A stretch of 7,022 nt of DNA from Rhodoferax sp. (GTDB lineage: Bacteria > Pseudomonadota > Gammaproteobacteria > Burkholderiales > Burkholderiaceae_C). A program made the position numbers and the translations under genes. How positions within the stretch are numbered: position 1 is the first letter of the stretch; each line of letters starts with the position of its first letter. Of the stretch, positions 1 through 5,599 are shown in pieces. The stretch covers positions 1-7,022 of the forward strand of contig JAQTSL010000192.1 of assembly GCA_028711355.1 (NCBI GenBank). The letters run 5' to 3'. The notes below the pieces were generated by a model that had not been told where the DNA came from, did not search any database, and saw only the letters and a list, made by a program, of their open reading frames with translations.

Positions 1-371
1 CAGCGAATGACCCGCGCTGTGAACGCGCCGACGTGCGTTACGCGCAACTCCAGCCTGAGCAGGTTCCGCTGACCGAGTGCCTGCAAGACACCGTCGCGCG
101 CGTCATGCCGTTCTGGAACGAGGTACTGGCGCCGGCTATCAAACTAGGCCAACGGGTAGTCGTGGCAGCGCACGGCAATTCCATCCGTGCGCTGGTCAAG
201 TACCTGGACGGCGTCTCGGACGCCGACATCGTCGGGCTGAATATCCCTAACGGTATCCCGCTGGTTTATGAGCTCGACGACGCGCTCAAACCGATTCGCC
301 ATTACTATCTGGGCGACGCCGAGGCGGCTGCCAAAGCCGCAGCAGCCGTTGCTGCACAGGGCAAACACTGA
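1..371 (+). CDS. gpmA: 2,3-bisphosphoglycerate-dependent phosphoglycerate mutase, C-terminal half (5' end outside window)
   Basis: This cytosolic glycolytic/gluconeogenic enzyme interconverts 3- and 2-phosphoglycerate through a phosphohistidine intermediate. The reading frame is already open at base 3 (first visible residues ANDPRCERADVRYAQL), so the gene begins upstream; 122 codons are visible, about half of the roughly 250-residue family length. The visible part carries the second conserved histidine of the histidine-phosphatase fold in AAHGNSIRALVKYLDG, followed by LNIPNGIPLVYELD and RYYLG-type C-terminal signatures (here HYYLGDAEAAAK) typical of GpmA. The N-terminal RHG motif with the phosphorylated His is outside the window. 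The protein ends in an Ala-rich tail (KAAAAVAAQGKH). An in-frame GTG at 33 is internal and not the real start. An 87-nt gap without an evident terminator separates it from the S41 protease gene, so read-through is possible. Confidence 0.96.
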   Translation, partial: ANDPRCERADVRYAQLQPEQVPLTECLQDTVARVMPFWNEVLAPAIKLGQRVVVAAHGNSIRALVKYLDGVSDADIVGLNIPNGIPLVYELDDALKPIRHYYLGDAEAAAKAAAAVAAQGKH

Positions 372-458
372 AATTTTGTTGCTGCTACCGGAACCTGTGG
401 CACGGCATAGGCTCCAACCCAACCGCTCTGCATCGCTATTACCAGCACTGGAAACAAC

Positions 459-1928
459 ATGGGTCAAAAATTGAAGATTGCCGGCTTGCTCTCGGTCGGG
501 GTGCTGGCCGGCGCGCTGGCCAGCGTGTCGTTGCAAACCGTGGCACGCGGCACACTGGCGCCGCTACCGCTGGAAGAGCTACAGCAACTGGCAGCCGTTT
601 TCAGCATGATCAAGTCCAACTATGTGGAACCGGTCGATGAGAAAAAGCTGATCACCGACGCCATTGCCGGCATGGTCTCGGGGTTGGACCCGCATTCGGT
701 CTATCTGGACAAGAAGACGCTGAAGGATTTCAACGAAGGCACCACCGGCAAATTTGTCGGCGTCGGCATCGAAATCTCGCAAGAAGATGGATTGATCAAG
801 GTAGTGTCACCGATTGAGGACTCACCCGCGTTTCGCGCCGGTCTGAAGCCGGGCGATTTGATCGTCAAGATCGACGACACGCCGGTCAAGGGCATGACGC
901 TCAACGAGGGTGTCAAGCGCATGCGCGGCGAGCCCGACACCAAAGTGGTGTTGGGCATCTTTCGCAAGGAAGAGACCCGCACTTTCAGCGTGACGATTGT
1001 GCGTGAGGTGATCAAGACCCAGAGCGTCAAGACCCGCTTGGTAGAGCCCGGCTATGGCTGGGTCCGTATCAGCCAGTTTCAGGAACGAACCGTGGCCGAC
1101 TTTGCGCGCAAGGTGGAAGACCTGTACAAGCAGGAGCCCAAGCTCAAAGGGCTGGTGCTGGACTTGCGCAACGACCCGGGTGGTTATCTGGACGCAGCGG
1201 TGGCGATCTCGGCCGCGTTTCTGCCGGACAACGTGACGGTGGTATCAGCCAATGGTCAACTGGCCGAAAGCAAATTTACCTACAAAGCGTCACCGCGCTA
1301 CTACGCGCGCCACGGCAGCGACCCGCTCAAGCGGTTGGAACAGGTGACACTGGGCGCGCTCAAGAAAATCCCGTTGGTGGTGCTCGTCAACGAAGGCTCG
1401 GCCTCAGCCAGCGAGATTGTTGCGGGTGCCTTGCAAGATCACCAGCGCGCCAAATTGCTGGGCAGCCAGACCTTTGGCAAGGGCTCGGTGCAGACGGCGG
1501 TCTGTCTGGACCCGGCGTTCCGCATGGACAACTGCCCCACTGCCGCGCTCAAACTGACTACCAGCCGCTACTACACCCCAAGCGGCCGCTCGATCCAGGC
1601 CAAAGGCATCGTGCCCGACGTAATGATCGATGAAACCGAAGAAGGCAACCTGTTTGCCGCACTGCGCACACGCGAAGCCGACCTGGGAAAACACCTGGCC
1701 AGCGGTCAAGGTGCCGAAGTAAAAGACGCCACCCGCGAAAAAGCACGCGAAGAAGCACGCAAGAGACTCGAAGACGAGATGAAAAAGCCGGCGGCCGAAC
1801 GACAACTACCCACTTACGGCTCAGAAAAAGACTTCCAGTTGCAGCAGGCGTTACTGCAACTCAAGGGCTTTCCCGTATTGGTGAGCAAAACCCAGGTGGA
1901 ACGCAGCGAAGAGAAAAAAGAAAACTAG
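459..1928 (+). CDS. ctpA: S41-family C-terminal processing peptidase (CtpA/CtpB/Prc type)
   Basis: This is a 489-residue serine protease expected in the periplasm, tethered by or exported through an N-terminal hydrophobic segment (about residues 7-27), that trims or degrades proteins from their C-termini. A PDZ domain covers about 95-180 (GVGIEIS, SPAFRAGLKPGD). The peptidase core follows, with LDLRNDPGGYLDAAV (234-248) and VNEGSASASEIVAGAL (310-325). Aligning the fixed 25-residue Ser-Lys spacing of the family gives the catalytic set S316, K341 (FGKGSVQT) and Q345, as in Bacillus CtpB, so it should be active. The usual TSRYYTPSGRSIQAKGIVPD block lies at 368-387. The last 100 residues form a charged, helical tail. 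Between SVQT and ALKLTT it has an extended loop with Cys349 and Cys358 (see findings). The ATG at 459 has a weak GGA at 450-452 upstream. The gene sits between gpmA and the moeB-like gene, an order known to me from Burkholderiales. Its substrates are not predictable from sequence. Confidence 0.95.
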   Translation: MGQKLKIAGLLSVGVLAGALASVSLQTVARGTLAPLPLEELQQLAAVFSMIKSNYVEPVDEKKLITDAIAGMVSGLDPHSVYLDKKTLKDFNEGTTGKFVGVGIEISQEDGLIKVVSPIEDSPAFRAGLKPGDLIVKIDDTPVKGMTLNEGVKRMRGEPDTKVVLGIFRKEETRTFSVTIVREVIKTQSVKTRLVEPGYGWVRISQFQERTVADFARKVEDLYKQEPKLKGLVLDLRNDPGGYLDAAVAISAAFLPDNVTVVSANGQLAESKFTYKASPRYYARHGSDPLKRLEQVTLGALKKIPLVVLVNEGSASASEIVAGALQDHQRAKLLGSQTFGKGSVQTAVCLDPAFRMDNCPTAALKLTTSRYYTPSGRSIQAKGIVPDVMIDETEEGNLFAALRTREADLGKHLASGQGAEVKDATREKAREEARKRLEDEMKKPAAERQLPTYGSEKDFQLQQALLQLKGFPVLVSKTQVERSEEKKEN

Positions 1929-1939
1929 CTAACAGCTAG
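1925..1939 (+). other. Small perfect inverted repeat over the protease stop codon
   Basis: CTAGCT (1925-1930) and AGCTAG (1934-1939) are exact reverse complements separated by AAC. The left arm contains the TAG stop codon of the S41 gene, and the structure ends 9 nt before the moeB ATG. No T-run follows, so it is not a classical terminator. The 20-nt gap has no Shine-Dalgarno sequence for moeB, so a small hairpin here could affect coupling or mRNA processing. A 6-bp AT-containing stem can also arise by chance. Confidence 0.35.
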
Positions 1940-1948
1940 CCGATTGCC

Positions 1949-2698
1949 ATGAATGACGCCGACCTGCTGCGTTACTCGCGCCACATCCTGCTCAACGAAA
2001 TCGGCGTCGAGGGTCAGCAGCGCATCACCGACGCGCACGCACTGATCATCGGCGCCGGTGGGCTGGGCTCGCCGGTAGCGTTGTATCTGGGCTCGGCAGG
2101 TGTCGGGCGCCTGACTGTGGTGGACAACGACCACGTTGACCTGACCAACCTGCAACGCCAGATCGCGCACACACAGCAGCGCGTGGGCAGCCTCAAGGTG
2201 ACGTCAATCCGGACGGCGGTGGCGCAATTGAATCCGGGCGTTGAAGTCCACGCAATCGCCGAACGCGCCGACGCTGCCCGGCTCGACACCTTGGTAGCGC
2301 AGGCCGACGTGGTACTGGACTGCTGCGACAACTTTGTCACCCGCCACGCCGTCAACACGGCCTGCGTGGCGCACCGCAAGCCACTGGTGTCGGGGGCGGC
2401 GATCCGCTTTGACGGTCAGGTTTGCGTCTATGACGGCCGCGACGACACTTCACCCTGCTACGCCTGTATTTTTCCGCCGCAGGCCGAGCTGGAAGAAACG
2501 CGCTGCGCCACGATGGGTGTATTTGCGCCGCTGGTGGGTATCGTTGGCTCGATCCAGGCAGCCGAGGCGCTCAAACTCATCAGCGGCGCGGGTGAACCGC
2601 TGATTGGGCGCCTGTTAATGATCGACGGTCGCGCCATGGCGTTCACCGAAGTGCGCTTGCAACGCAACCCGACTTGCCCGGTCTGTGGCGCTCATTAA
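1949..2698 (+). CDS. moeB: MoeB/ThiF/HesA-family sulfur-carrier adenylyltransferase
   Basis: This cytosolic E1-like enzyme adenylates the C-terminal glycine of a small ubiquitin-like sulfur carrier (MoaD in molybdopterin synthesis, or ThiS in thiamine synthesis) using ATP. The 249-residue protein has the LLRYSRHILLNEIGVEGQ start, the nucleotide-binding GAGGLGSP loop (35-42), VVDNDHVDLTNLQRQ (57-71) with the conserved Arg-Gln, and DCCDNFVTRH (124-133) with the metal/ATP-binding Asp. Zinc knuckle cysteines lie at 170/173 (CYAC) and 243/246 (CPVC). The conserved cysteine of the crossover loop is C186 (TRCATMGVF), equivalent to the ThiF cysteine. There is no C-terminal rhodanese domain. Length matches E. 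coli MoeB. MoeB versus ThiF cannot be settled by motif alone; the gene lies apart from moa and thi genes here, and in many proteobacteria one protein may serve several carriers. The ATG at 1949 is forced by an in-frame stop at 1937-1939; no clear ribosome binding site is present, suggesting coupling to the protease gene. Confidence 0.92.
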   Translation: MNDADLLRYSRHILLNEIGVEGQQRITDAHALIIGAGGLGSPVALYLGSAGVGRLTVVDNDHVDLTNLQRQIAHTQQRVGSLKVTSIRTAVAQLNPGVEVHAIAERADAARLDTLVAQADVVLDCCDNFVTRHAVNTACVAHRKPLVSGAAIRFDGQVCVYDGRDDTSPCYACIFPPQAELEETRCATMGVFAPLVGIVGSIQAAEALKLISGAGEPLIGRLLMIDGRAMAFTEVRLQRNPTCPVCGAH

Positions 2699-2699
2699 C

Positions 2700-2808
2700 T
2701 GTCATTCGCCACCCCGAAGTATGAAAGATGGCGGTCACAAACGGGCCCCGACCCGGTATCCAGTGCAGTCCGGATTCACTGGATACCGGGTCGTGGCCCG
2801 GTATGACA
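2700..2808. repeat. Palindromic MITE/REP-like element between convergent genes
   Basis: Bases 2742-2765 and 2777-2800 form a 24-bp inverted repeat with one mismatch around an 11-nt loop (arms begin CGGGCCCC and end TGGCCCG). An outer 6-bp inverted repeat, TGTCAT (2700-2705) and ATGACA (2803-2808), brackets the unit. A second minor stem, CGCCA (2707-2711) with TGGCG (2729-2733), lies in the left half. The core with GGTATCCAGTG and CACTGGATACC resembles a class of dispersed proteobacterial intergenic repeats I recall, but copy number cannot be checked here. It starts 2 nt after the moeB stop codon and lies between convergent genes, so it may also fold in both transcripts and stop RNA polymerase, although no oligo-T tract follows on the + strand. 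Confidence 0.8.
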
Positions 2809-2819
2809 ACCTGTTCTTT

Positions 2820-2831
2820 CACGTTAACGTG
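2820..2831. other. 12-bp perfect palindrome at the nuclease stop codon
   Basis: CACGTTAACGTG is its own reverse complement and contains the TAA stop codon (complement of 2824-2826) of the nuclease gene. It has no loop, so it is a poor RNA hairpin; it could be a binding site or chance. No role is assigned. Confidence 0.3.
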
Positions 2832-3417
2832 GGCGTAACTCGCCATCCATGTCGCGCTCGTAGCAACTGCCGCGGCGCTGGCGAAAATCGCGCGGCAGCT
2901 CAGGGGCCGGGCGGGCAAACAAACCTCTGCGTGCCAACCGTGCCTGTGTTTCCTGTTGCGCATACGGTCCCCGGCTGCGCCGCCAGCGATACGACCAGGC
3001 CTGGCCCAGGCGCACCATCGCCTCTCCCACGTCGTGCCCATCAGCCGAGATTTGGACCAGCGCACGGCCATAATCGTCCTGACGATTGACCCGCACTTGC
3101 AATTGCTTGCCAAGCACCAGCGTGCGCAATGCGTCGCGTGCGGCAACCCCACCTTCTTGACAAATCTCGGGCGCATCAATCCCCTGTAAGCGCAGCTTGC
3201 GTGTGCTGCCACCCGCTTCGGGTTGCACCCAAAGCGTGTCGCCGTCGGGTACCGCAGTCGGGCGCGCAGAAAAGAGCTGGGAACCAGTCGCTATTGGCGG
3301 CACCAACAGACACCACAATAGCAGCAAAATTCGGCCTGGCTGGCACCGTAGTGCCCTTCCTGTACTGTTAGACTTGCACCATCGAATAAGGCTTTGCTTT
3401 GACTTCTGTGTCTGCAT
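2824..3417 (-). CDS. Exported thermonuclease-like (staphylococcal nuclease, SNase family) protein
   Basis: This is a predicted secreted or periplasmic calcium-dependent phosphodiesterase cutting DNA and RNA. From the ATG at 3417 it is 197 residues: a basic N-region, a hydrophobic segment (GRILLLLWCLLVPPIATG, about residues 28-45), then an SNase/OB-fold domain (about 53-168). Catalytic-site equivalents are all present: the acidic pair in PDGDT (D58, D60), Arg76 in RLQGIDAPE with D81 and E84, and Arg118 in DDYGR. The ALVQISADGHDVGEAMVRLGQAW stretch is typical of bacterial homologues. The start is uncertain: the frame is open back to 3519 with an ATG there, the 3417 ATG has only a weak purine stretch before it, and a TTG at 3327 would begin inside the hydrophobic core. 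The 3417 start overlaps the divergent cyclase gene by 19 bp. The stop lies in a 12-bp palindrome. Role could be nutrient scavenging or extracellular DNA turnover; that is inference. Confidence 0.87.
   Translation of the reverse strand: MQTQKSKQSLIRWCKSNSTGRALRCQPGRILLLLWCLLVPPIATGSQLFSARPTAVPDGDTLWVQPEAGGSTRKLRLQGIDAPEICQEGGVAARDALRTLVLGKQLQVRVNRQDDYGRALVQISADGHDVGEAMVRLGQAWSYRWRRSRGPYAQQETQARLARRGLFARPAPELPRDFRQRRGSCYERDMDGELRPR
3388..3391 (+). promoter_or_regulatory. Ribosome binding site that selects the TTG start of the diguanylate cyclase
   Basis: AAGG at 3388-3391 lies 7 nt upstream of TTG 3399. An in-frame TAA at 3387-3389 excludes any start further upstream. The next candidate, GTG 3408, would be 16 nt away, so TTG is preferred. 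Confidence 0.6.
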
Positions 3418-4190
3418 CTTTTCTGATTGATTTGCGCGAGCTCGGACTTGACGACGCACGCGCTTTGCTGATTCACAGCGGACAAACCCTGCCGGACCCG
3501 TCGGACAACGCCACCGCATATCTGCAATCGGTCATCAACAAACTGGGCGAATTGTCGCTGAAGGACCCCCTGACCGGTCTGGCCAATCGCCGTTATTTCC
3601 AGAATGTGCTGATGCGTGAAATCGAGATGGTGGCGCGCTCGGGCGAGCAGGCGTTGCTGTTGATGCTCGATATCGACCATTTCAAAAATGTCAACGACTC
3701 GCACGGTCACCCGATGGGTGACGTGGTGCTGCAAGCGGTGGCCAAGGCGCTGACCGCTTGTGTGCGTCCGATGGACACCGTGGCACGCTTTGGTGGCGAA
3801 GAATTTGTCATCATCCTGCCAAGCTGTCAAGGGCACTACGGACAGCAGGTGGCCGAGCGGCTGCGCGAAGCGGTCAGTGCATTGTCGATTGCAATGGCCG
3901 ACGGCGAACAGCTCAAGGTCACCATCAGCATTGGTGGCGCCTACGCACCGCGCTGGGTGCGCTCCACGCCTGAGCTCTGGCTGGACCGCGCCGACATTGA
4001 ACTGTACCGGGCCAAGTCTGAAGGCCGCAACCGGGTCTGTATCGAACCGCAGCAAATGCTGGCGGTCAGTGCCGAAGAAAAGAATTTGTTGTTTGGTCCA
4101 CTGGCGCTGGATAACCCGGCCTGGATCGAAAGTATTGCCAACGACAGCTCGACGCAAGCCTCTGGTGCGGCAGCCAGCAACCTGAACTGA
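3399..4190 (+). CDS. Diguanylate cyclase (single GGDEF domain, soluble)
   Basis: This enzyme is predicted to condense two GTP into the second messenger c-di-GMP in the cytosol. The 263-residue protein has a short N-terminal segment (1-50, probably helical, with no sensor domain or membrane span) and a full GGDEF domain at about 51-215. Visible motifs are KDPLTGLANRRYF (55-67), the metal/substrate site D91-I-D93-H-F-K and N99-D100, and the signature GGEEF (132-136). RPMD (123-126), five residues before the signature, is a complete RxxD inhibitory site, so product feedback is expected. LYRAKSEGRNRV (202-213) closes the domain. A roughly 50-residue C-terminal extension (214-263) matches nothing I recognise. 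The start is TTG 3399, supported by AAGG upstream. The gene ends 1 nt before the MinD/FleN-like ATPase gene, so the two are almost certainly cotranscribed and coupled. Activity is likely controlled by partners, because no input domain is encoded. Confidence 0.94.
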   Translation: MTSVSASFLIDLRELGLDDARALLIHSGQTLPDPSDNATAYLQSVINKLGELSLKDPLTGLANRRYFQNVLMREIEMVARSGEQALLLMLDIDHFKNVNDSHGHPMGDVVLQAVAKALTACVRPMDTVARFGGEEFVIILPSCQGHYGQQVAERLREAVSALSIAMADGEQLKVTISIGGAYAPRWVRSTPELWLDRADIELYRAKSEGRNRVCIEPQQMLAVSAEEKNLLFGPLALDNPAWIESIANDSSTQASGAAASNLN

Positions 4191-4191
4191 C

Positions 4192-5031
4192 ATGAATCAA
4201 CCGCTCCAAAACCCTCCCGTAGCCGCCGCAGCCGCGCTAACCCCGCCCCTGAAGCCGCTGGGTAAGGTGCTGGCCGTCACCAGCGGCAAGGGTGGCGTCG
4301 GCAAAACCTTTGTTTCGGCCAACCTGGCCGCGGCGCTGGCCAAGCGGGGTCACAAGGTGCTGGTACTGGACGCCGATTTAGGCCTGGCCAATCTGGACGT
4401 GGTGCTCAACCTTTACCCCAAGACCACCTTGCACGACGTCTTTACCGGCAAAGCCAAGCTCGAAGAAGCGATCGTGCGCGCACCTGGAGGGTTTTCGGTG
4501 CTGTTGGCAGGCTCGGGCATGGTGGAGTATTCACGCCTGACACCCAATGTACGTGACGACTTTTTGCGCATCATGACTGGGCTGCTGCCGCATTACGACA
4601 TCGTGCTGCTCGACACCGGCGCCGGCATTTCCGACGTAGTGTTGTTTGCCGTGTCGCTGGCCTCGGAGGTACTGGTCGTGGCAACACCCGAACCGACATC
4701 GCTGACCGACGCTTACGCCACCATCAAGGTGCTGGTGGGTGAGCAAAAGCGGCGCACCATCCGCATGGTGATCAACCAGACCGCCCGTATGGGCGACGGT
4801 CGCGCCATCACGTCGCAGTTGCAGCAGGTGCTGGACCGTTTTGTGGTGGGTAAATCTGACGACAAGGTGCGCCTCGTGCACCTGGGAGATATTCCAGGCG
4901 ACACGTCGGTACGCCAGGCGGTGATGCGACGCCAATTGCTGATTCAGTCAACACCCGGCTGCCCGGCAGCGCTGGCTATTTCGCAGTTGGCTGCCAAGAT
5001 TGAAGACACGCTGATCACACCACCCCGGTAG
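4192..5031 (+). CDS. MinD/ParA-family ATPase, FleN/FlhG-like
   Basis: This is a 279-residue deviant-Walker-A P-loop ATPase. SGKGGVGKT (31-39) carries the signature Lys33 that makes such proteins dimerise on ATP. DADLGLANLDVVLNL (60-74) is the switch I region in the form typical of FleN/FlhG, and LLDTGAGISD (139-148) is the Walker B/switch II region. ATPEPTSLTDAYATIKVL (164-181) is also FlhG-like, and VINQ (193-196) provides the base-recognition segment. The N-terminal 24 residues are an Ala/Pro-rich linker and lack the DQAxxLR motif with which FlhG stimulates FlhF; I also see no clear MinD-type C-terminal membrane helix. No flhF, fliA or min genes are in the window. It follows the diguanylate cyclase with a 1-nt gap and no strong ribosome binding site, so translation is probably coupled. 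A likely role is positioning or regulating something linked to c-di-GMP (flagella, pili, transcription factor); the exact target is unknown. Confidence 0.9.
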   Translation: MNQPLQNPPVAAAAALTPPLKPLGKVLAVTSGKGGVGKTFVSANLAAALAKRGHKVLVLDADLGLANLDVVLNLYPKTTLHDVFTGKAKLEEAIVRAPGGFSVLLAGSGMVEYSRLTPNVRDDFLRIMTGLLPHYDIVLLDTGAGISDVVLFAVSLASEVLVVATPEPTSLTDAYATIKVLVGEQKRRTIRMVINQTARMGDGRAITSQLQQVLDRFVVGKSDDKVRLVHLGDIPGDTSVRQAVMRRQLLIQSTPGCPAALAISQLAAKIEDTLITPPR

Positions 5032-5038
5032 TCAGGCG

Positions 5039-5062
5039 CTGGCGTCTCGGCATAACCGCCAG
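5039..5062 (+). terminator. Weak hairpin after the ATPase gene, possible transcription end
   Basis: CTGGCG (5039-5044) and CGCCAG (5057-5062) can pair over a 12-nt loop, 8 nt after the ATPase stop codon. No T-run follows directly. It may assist termination together with the larger palindromic element just downstream, but alone it is a weak candidate. Confidence 0.25.
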
Positions 5063-5074
5063 ACACCGCGTCCA

Positions 5075-5175
5075 ATTCCGTTTCCAAATCATTTGTGTCT
5101 AGGCGCGAAGCCGCAGGCAGTGCTACCGCACGACAAGGCGATGCAACAACGACACGGATGATTTAGAAACGCAAT
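5075..5175. repeat. MITE-like element with 21-bp imperfect terminal inverted repeats
   Basis: Bases 5079-5099 and 5151-5171 are inverted repeats matching at 18 of 21 positions (left arm starts CGTTTCCAAATCAT, right arm ends ATGATTTAGAAACG). Allowing one more mismatch extends the match by ATT/AAT to 5075 and 5175. Two of the three internal mismatches would be G-U pairs in RNA. The 51-nt middle is GC-rich and has a small central hairpin, GTGC (5120-5123) with GCAC (5128-5131). The right end touches the stop codon of the BLUF gene, and the element fills most of the gap between two convergent genes. No target-site duplication is evident and it encodes nothing. It resembles a dispersed repeat I recall from related genomes, but this is unverified. 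Confidence 0.78.
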
Positions 5176-5597
5176 CAGGCACGCCCGATGATCGAAGCGG
5201 TGGCCATCAGCTCCTCCAGCAAGGCCAGCGACACCCGGCCCGAGACGGAGTAAGGGTCGAGCACCGGCTTTTCAGCGTACTTGAGCAAAATCGACGCGTT
5301 GATGCGCGTCATGTTGACCTCGCCCATGGTCCAGCCGGCAAAGCGGCGTTCTGAGATTTCTTCGTAGTGCAACAGCACCACATCTTTGTGGCGTGGGTCG
5401 CGCTGGATGTGGCCGTATAGCTCGCTGATGGCCATACGGCCGCCCTCAATCTCCTGCAAAAAAATACCGCCGCCGTAGCACAGCACGCCGGTCACACCGC
5501 AATGCGGGTTGTGATCACGCGACTGATGCAAGATCGATTCAATGGCGTCCGGGCTGGTATCCACCGCCCGGCTGGCATACAACAAACGAACCAGCAT
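5175..5597 (-). CDS. Short BLUF-domain blue-light sensor (FAD-binding)
   Basis: This 140-residue cytosolic photoreceptor is predicted to bind FAD and rearrange hydrogen bonds on blue light. The BLUF domain fills about 1-95, with the photoactive residues in place: Tyr7 (RLLYAS), Asn30 (HNPHCGVTG), Gln48 (FLQEIEGG), Trp89 and Met91 (FAGWTMGEV). About 45 residues follow (96-140), probably the two capping helices usual in stand-alone BLUF proteins; there is no effector domain such as EAL. It therefore belongs to the short BLUF type that must signal through a partner protein. The ATG at 5597 is preceded by AGAAAGG with 6-nt spacing, placed inside the end of folE; only 2 nt separate the two coding regions, so they form an operon and BLUF is likely coupled to folE. 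Its own target is unknown. The stop codon abuts a MITE-like element. Confidence 0.95.
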   Translation of the reverse strand: MLVRLLYASRAVDTSPDAIESILHQSRDHNPHCGVTGVLCYGGGIFLQEIEGGRMAISELYGHIQRDPRHKDVVLLHYEEISERRFAGWTMGEVNMTRINASILLKYAEKPVLDPYSVSGRVSLALLEELMATASIIGRA

Positions 5598-5599
5598 GA

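Noticed and set aside
1404..1805. 133-codon minus-strand frame opposite the S41 protease (and smaller frames nearby)
   Set aside because: Antisense to the catalytic region of a clear S41 protease; composition is biased and no motif is visible.
2742..2800. Reading the large hairpin as an ordinary rho-independent terminator
   Set aside because: No T-run follows on the plus strand and only TTTG on the minus strand; the extra outer inverted repeats fit a repeat element better, although termination is not excluded.
3291..4193. 300-codon open frame on the minus strand opposite the diguanylate cyclase
   Set aside because: It is fully antisense to a gene with complete GGDEF motifs, shows no recognisable domain, and fits the long spurious frames expected in GC-rich coding DNA.
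4192..5031. Calling the ATPase minD or canonical flhG
   Set aside because: No minC/minE or flhF neighbour, no DQAxxLR motif at the N-terminus and no clear membrane-targeting helix at the C-terminus; the family call is kept and the symbol left empty.
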